Below are positions 58,350-64,000 of a stretch of 64,000 nucleotides of DNA, piece after piece. Both the position numbers and the translations under genes were made by a program. Each line of letters starts with the position of its first letter. Position 1 is the stretch's first letter. The notes under the pieces are model-generated. The model searched no databases, was not told the DNA's origin, and worked only from the letters and a program-made list of their open reading frames with translations. The stretch is from Heracleum sosnowskyi. Lineage: Eukaryota > Streptophyta > Magnoliopsida > Apiales > Apiaceae. The stretch covers positions 77,772,685-77,836,684 of the forward strand of contig CM061238.1 of NCBI GenBank assembly GCA_030848705.1, written 5' to 3'.

Positions 58350-61291
58350 GTCTCCCCTTCTTAAAAGGATTCCGTCCCGGAATCTAAGAAAATAGCCGAG
58401 GTTGCTCTTTCAATATAGGAATCTTCCAGTTTCCAGGTTGACTCTTCAACCCTCTGGTTCCTTACAACACCTACTCATTCTGGTCTGTGATATCTACCGG
58501 ACGCTTTATATACGCCAATTCTGGTTGTACTCTTATACACCCATTTTCTATCAACATCCGACTACTCTTGCAGTCGACGGTACAACGCTTACCATAACTT
58601 CGGTTCTCTGAAATGTTTCTTCCGGTTGGTCTGTCGGTCTACGGATCCTACGTAGTGCTTGCACTCAAACTCGTTGCCAAACATGTTTGGAAAACTCCTC
58701 CCGAATCGGGAGTTCATTCATTGGTCCTTATCTGACACGATGGTGACTGGAACTCCACGTCACCCAATTATCTATTTCGCAACTTTTCGGTTAACGATCT
58801 CTTGCTGTTAATAAAATATGAGTAGACTCATTTGATCCATCAATTATAGCTCAATTGACGTCATAGTCCGACTCGATTCTTGTTGATCCTATCATAGAAT
58901 CCATTATAGTAAAATTACATTCCTCATCAGGAATCTCTACTAACTGTGATAGTCAACTAGGTCTTTATTCTGCCTTCATTTTCTGACATATCCAATATTC
59001 GTTTGCCAATCGATAAATCCTTTTATTTATCCGGCCACTTATAACATTTCCTTAACTTTCTTTACCTTTTTGGTACTCTCCGCGTAGCTGTCTCTTTATG
59101 ACAGATCTTTATTCCTTAATTTATTTAGGCTCAATCAGGACTTTTAACTAATCCTTGTTGTACTCTGAACTTCAAACTTCATCCTTTCAGTTCCTCTTAT
59201 TAGTCTTTCTGAAAATTAGCATCCTTTATCTCTCGATCATTAGGAATCCCAACTTGGTAAAAATACCTTATGATTCCTCTATTATCCTTCTCAGTCTTTA
59301 ATGCTTTCTCCAACATTGACTTCCTACCTTTACTCGTCATTCGCTCTTGACATAACTTGATTTCCTGCAGCAATTCCGGTTGCATTGCAATCTCAACTAG
59401 TCTCTCAATACCATTTCCGGTTATCTTAACCTCAATTTCCATTTTCTTAAATCCTTGGATTAACTTTATCCAACGATGTTATCATCTTAAATCTCTCAGA
59501 CTAAGGGCATTGGCCACCACATTGGCCTTCCCTGGGTGGTAAAGGATCCCACCGTCATAATCCTTGATCAGCCTTAGCTACCTTTTCAATCCTCATGGTA
59601 AGTTCTTTCTGGGAAAGTGTATCTAATGCTCTTATGATTTGTATAAATCTCGCACTTCTTTCCATACAATTAGTGCCTCCAAAACTTTAAAGCGAAAACT
59701 ATCGCTGCCTATTCTAAGTCAAGCGTAGGGTATCTAAATTCATATTCCTTTAATTGCCTGGATGCATACGTAATTACCTTTCCGTGCTATATAAGCACAC
59801 ACCCTACTTCTTTATGCGATGCGTCGCTATAGATCATACAATCTCCCTTCCCGTCTGGCAGTACCAGCACAGGACAGTGGCTAGTCTCTTCTTTAATTCC
59901 CGGAAACGTTTCTCACATTTCTCGATCCATTCAACTTTTCAGTCTTTCGAGTAAGTCAGGTCAGTGGGGCTGCCAGTCCAGAAAAATCTTGCACAACCTC
60001 TGATAATACTCGGCTAAGCCTACAAAGCTTCTCACCTCAGTTGGTGTGGTTGGTCTTTCCCAATTCGAAACAGCTTTTATCTTAGCGGGGTCAGCCAGCA
60101 CCTCTTCACTGTTGACCATATGTCCTAAAATTGTACTTCCCTTAGCCAAAGCTCACACTTTGAGAACTTGACATATGACTTTTCTCTTCTCAGTGTCTCT
60201 AACACTATCCTCAAACATTCTGCGTGTTCTTCCTTGGTCTTTGAGGTAAACCAAAATATTGTCGATGTCACTATGACACACTTATCCAAATACTACTTGA
60301 AAAGTTTATTCAGCACGTCCATGAAAGCTGAAAGGGCATTCGTTAACCCAAACGAAATTACTAAAAACTCGTAGTGTCCATTCTTGGTGCGAAACGCAGT
60401 CTTGGTTACGTCCTCAGGTTTAATATTCAACTGGTGGTATCCAGTTCTCAAATCAATCTTCGAGAATTTAACTGCATCGTGCAGCCGATCGATCAAATCA
60501 TCGACCCTTGGCAGGGGTATTCATTCTTAACAGTTAGCCTATTCAACTTTCGATACTCTATGCACAGCCTCAGGCTGTCGACCTTTTTCTTCACCAATAA
60601 CACAGGGTGCATCCCACGGTGACGCATTTGGTCTTATCATTCCTACAATTGAGTGACTAATTTCTTCATCTCGACTGGAGCTAGTCGGTACGGGGCCTTC
60701 GAAACTGGCGCCGTTCTTGGAGCTAATTCTATAGCAGCTCTATTTCTCTATCGGGTGGTAACCCCGGAAGATCTTCTGGAAATACATCCTCGAATTTGTT
60801 GACAACAGGGATTTTCTATACACTAGGTACTTCCCGTTTCGTATCCATCACCGTCGCTAACCAAGTTTCATCTTCTTGGAGGTCAAACGTTTCCTCGTCC
60901 GACAATCTGAATTCTTACTTTCTTTCTTAATCTATTCGTGTTTCATACTTTATTTTCTTTATGCCCATTTCTTTCTCGTCCACTTTGCTTCCATTTCTAT
61001 CACAGTCGTTTCGGACACTCCGTTATTCTGAATTCGCATCATGCGAAACAAACCTTGGCAATTTCCATAAACTTCGATTCGTAATTTATCGGACTCATTT
61101 GTTTTAGCTCTCAGCTTCAACACTCTCTTTTTCCAAATACTAAGGAAAATACTTGCATGGTACCAGAATATTTCAAGCAACAAAATATTTTATCAATCTT
61201 TTTAAGGATTCTTGTCGAACGGGTGACCTTATCAGGTCTCAATCAATTATCATTTGGAAATTTCATCATCACAATTCACTGCATATAAAAT
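58350..61291 (-). pseudogene. pol: Decayed pol of chromovirus C2
   Basis: Same content as C1 pol over its whole length. Clear pieces on the minus strand: APVSKAPYRLAPVEMKKL near 60690, reverse transcriptase 60496-60293 (FSKIDLRTGYHQLNIKPED, GHYEFLVISFGLTNA), ILGHMVNSEEVLADPAKIK at 60140-60080, RNase H end DYDGGILYHPGKANVVANA near 59540, linker 59442-59200 (LLQEIKLCQERM, EKDNRGIIRYF), integrase core GVPVTIVSDKDQ near 58740, chromodomain-like RVEESTWKLED near 58440. Several stops and shifts separate them. The motif expected to be the catalytic Asp pair reads SDIDNILVY in a shifted frame. Confidence 0.82.
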
Positions 61292-63348
61292 GCATTGTGA
61301 ACTCATTTATATAAATTTGACCGAAAGTTGAACTTAGTGAAACAATAACTAGTTCACTTCAAGAAACATTTATAACTAGCTGAACAAAATTTGCTAGTTT
61401 GATTAGTTTGGGACGCAGCATCTAGCTAGGATGATTAGCTAGATTCTCATCATATCACTAAAATTTCAACTAGTTAGAACAATTAACTAGTCACTCATCA
61501 TGGCACATATAATTAGCCATTTTCAATCTATGAGTACAAAATCTCGACATCGTAGCCGAAGAAAGAAAGAAAACAAAATTTTGACTACTCGGATAATGAA
61601 TTGAAAAAGAAGGATAAATAAGTTTGGGACAAACATGGTAATTATAACCCTTGAATAGAATATAAGGTCTGAATAGAAAGTTCTTGGTATCGGAACAATC
61701 GATAACCTCCCATCAAACATTCCTCATCAGTGAAACGGTCCACCCAATGGTGTCTCCGTACATAAACTTTGTCAAATTCCTCGATAGAATTAAATTCGGA
61801 ATATCAGTATCAAATTGATATCCTTTCCACAATTTCAACGTCTGAGGTGCAAATCTCTCCTTAATAGAAGAAAAGAATTTACGAGTAGTCTCTGAAATAA
61901 ACATCATCTATGTTTTAGACACATAGCTAGATATTTATGAACTCGACTGAGGAGTCCAAGTATGAAAAAAAAGAAATCGAATATCAAAATAATCGTTAAA
62001 AAATATTCGTCAAATAATTAAGGAAGCATTAATTGAACATTCCTTAGATAATTGAAAGAATAAAGAATAAAATAGAGACCTAGAAGGATAGATGAATAAT
62101 GGTTCCCTCTTCCGGTCATCCTAGGGCACGAACAAAGCGCTCCGGTGAGTAATGGTAAGTTAACTCTGTGTATTTAACCCTCAAAGGTAATGAGAGGAGA
62201 AAAGAAAAGAAATAAAATAAATATAGCAATCGTTGGTTGCATCCCAAGTTGAAGTAGGAAACTAGAAGGGTTACCTGACATGAATTATTCAAGGTAACAC
62301 GAGAATGAACAATTTTAGATTGAGTAGTGTACCAGCAAGTAGATACCAAAAGTCAATGGTCATCATAAGTTCTATCATCACCCGTACGAGGATGATCTTA
62401 TCTTTCTGCCTTTACGGCTTACGGTACTAACCAACGGTACCTCAAAATCGTACAAGTCCTTAAATAGGTCTGGAGTTCGAAACATATTCGCCATTCCCCG
62501 ATAATCGTTCAGAGATTGGGCCTCCTACGGCCGCATCAACACATCTTCAAAAGATGAAGGTCGATTAATGTATATGTAATTTCGTAACACTAGTCGTATC
62601 GAATGAATCCAACCCCAGGCCACCATAGGTCTCGTTCCTCGTAGGTCCTGAGATTGTCGCATTGCTTGTCGCAACCATACGTGTCTTTATCAGAATCACG
62701 CTATCCATTCTTCATGTCTTTGATTTCTGAGTTGAGCCCTCATGGCCTATCGTACGAAATATACTCACGATGCGATTTAGCGCGTTCGTCTCACGATAAC
62801 GTTCTGGTACTAGATGTACGCAAAAGTCTTCCTCTTAGGTAACAAAATACCCATCGACGGAAAAGACACCAACTCTGGTGGAATCGTTGTTCTCAAGGCT
62901 TGGGCCTTATACACAAGATAATGCCTTAACTAGTCCACGCAATTTAGTAATTCGGATCGCGTAAAGGACTGTAAACGTCTCAATCTTCACATATGCTGCT
63001 TTCTCATGGTAAACTACGATGAACTACAAACACTTAGGTTCTTACTAAGTCAAGTTATCCATTGGTATTGGCCATTCTGACCTTACCTCAGCTGCGACCG
63101 AGACTCTGCTCCGCGTCTTCTCTTAATCTCTTTGATAATCCGTGTACAATTCTAAACGTCCTTCTCATCATTATGATGATCTTCAATAGTCCTATCGGTC
63201 CTCCGATAAGTTCTCAACTAAACTCTTTAATCTTAACATCCTCGATGGCACTACCTCCTGTAGTCCACTTAACGAACTCTATATGAGTCCTCACATCATT
63301 CTCTCACTTATACTCTTAACACTCTCATATCCAAGTTTATAACTTAAC
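61292..63348. other. 5' internal region of C2, no recognisable gag
   Basis: Between the primer-binding site and the remaining pol, where gag and protease should be. Both strands are full of stops; the longest open pieces (for example 61907-61713, minus) match no gag motif that I know. 61310-61510 has several CTAGTT/ACTAGT motifs. This part is either leader plus a badly decayed gag or a replacement by other sequence. Confidence 0.5.
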
Positions 63349-63360
63349 GCTCTGATACCA
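63349..63360 (-). promoter_or_regulatory. Primer-binding site of C2 (initiator tRNA-Met)
   Basis: Minus strand TGGTATCAGAGC, four bases from the LTR end at 63365. Confidence 0.92.
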
Positions 63361-63364
63361 TTTC

Positions 63365-64000
63365 TGTAACACCCCCAGACCCGGGGTCAGGAATCTGGGT
63401 TGTCACGCTCCATCAATTATATAATACATGCATTACTTACAACATTCTAATAATATAACTCCAAAAGACCCCAATCACTTACGCACACACACACAAGTTA
63501 TAGCCTTGGAAATGAGCAACAATAAGTAACATTTGTTATTACAAATCAAATGTACTATCCAGGATCTCATCTATCATTTACAACCTCTACCTGAAGTTAA
63601 AATAATAGACCTCACAATTCTATACAAGGTTTAATAATACAAACCTATTCGAAAACAATTCTTACTAACTCAGTCTACAGCTGTTCTGCTAAATCTGACA
63701 GTATCCATCTTGCTGAACTAACTCAAGGGTGGTCTCTCCATTCCCTTGCTCTCGTAACACAAGGTGAATCGGCAATGTTTTCTTCATGCTGAAAGATTTA
63801 ATAAAGCAAGAATGAGCTAATAGTGCTCAGCAAGAAATCTATCCCAGTTTAAATCTTTAAACCTTTTAGGAAGATAATCCATATGGGATCCATGTTTAAA
63901 ACTACTAGGGTTTATCCCCAAAATAGTATATCGTTCAAAATACCGTATGACTTATAATCATACTCATATACTCTTGGTAATCATTTGGAAATCCTTGGTA
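63365..64000 (-). repeat. 5' LTR of C2, partial
   Basis: Begins TGTAACACCCCC on plus and follows 53676-54310 closely; it continues past the window edge. Confidence 0.93.

Larger units (their letters stand above)
53676..64000 (-). mobile_element. Chromovirus (Tekay-like) C2, 5' LTR continues beyond window
   Basis: 3' LTR (53676-58349), polypurine tract, 5.0 kb internal region, primer-binding site (63349-63360) and the beginning of the right LTR (63365 on). Over about 630 comparable bases the two LTRs differ at about six places by eye, so C2 is younger than C1 and than element B. The internal region is already full of stops, so C2 was probably copied by proteins from another element. Confidence 0.88.

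Noticed and set aside
61713..61907. Minus-strand 64-codon frame in C2 as possible gag
   Set aside because: No gag or zinc-knuckle motif and no continuation on either side.

Overview
This is plant nuclear DNA, most likely from intergenic heterochromatin of a large-genome species (probably a eudicot). Almost everything recognisable is an LTR retrotransposon of a plant lineage: one Ty3/gypsy Tat-like element with two RNase H domains, three Ty1/copia elements of SIRE/Maximus type, and two Ty3/gypsy chromovirus (Tekay-like) elements with LTRs of almost 5 kb. Helitron-type ends lie in the AT-rich DNA between them. I found no host gene, tRNA, rRNA or CRISPR array. Layout: (1) 1-8759 is the 3' part of a plus-strand Tat element. 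It has an intact gag-pol frame, a three-exon gene on the opposite strand, a GTCGAA repeat field, a polypurine tract and a 505-bp 3' LTR. (2) 8760-13913 is AT-rich, with two Helitron-like 3' ends of one family (10800 plus, 11266 minus) and old diverged repeats. (3) 13914-14764 is a minus-strand copia fragment, here called D. (4) From about 14.8 kb to 45875 there is a plus-strand copia element, A: the 3' part of its 5' LTR, its primer-binding site, gag and most of pol. It is split at 16107/41213 by a complete minus-strand element, B, flanked by the 5-bp duplication CATAC. (5) B (16108-41212, 25.1 kb) has 555-bp LTRs. It is oversized because a 6.55-kb block running from the env-like gene through pol to the middle of gag is present three times in tandem. 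Without the extra copies it would be 12.0 kb. (6) 45876-64000: chromovirus C1 (minus strand) is inserted in the reverse transcriptase of A. A second copy of the same family, C2, sits inside C1. The remainders of A and C1 must lie beyond the right edge. How the parts work together: B carries gag (UBN2 type with three zinc knuckles), pol (protease, integrase, reverse transcriptase, RNase H), a long env-like frame and, between pol and env-like, a small acidic frame on the opposite strand with its own TATA box and 3'UTR-like sequence. All the copia proteins are broken by at least one stop or frameshift. The best candidates for something undescribed are the opposite-strand genes in the Tat element and in B, the in-element triplication of B (which looks far younger than the insertion itself), and an ATCAGGAT/ATCCTGAT octamer scattered through the LTR, coding and opposite-strand sequence of B far above chance.
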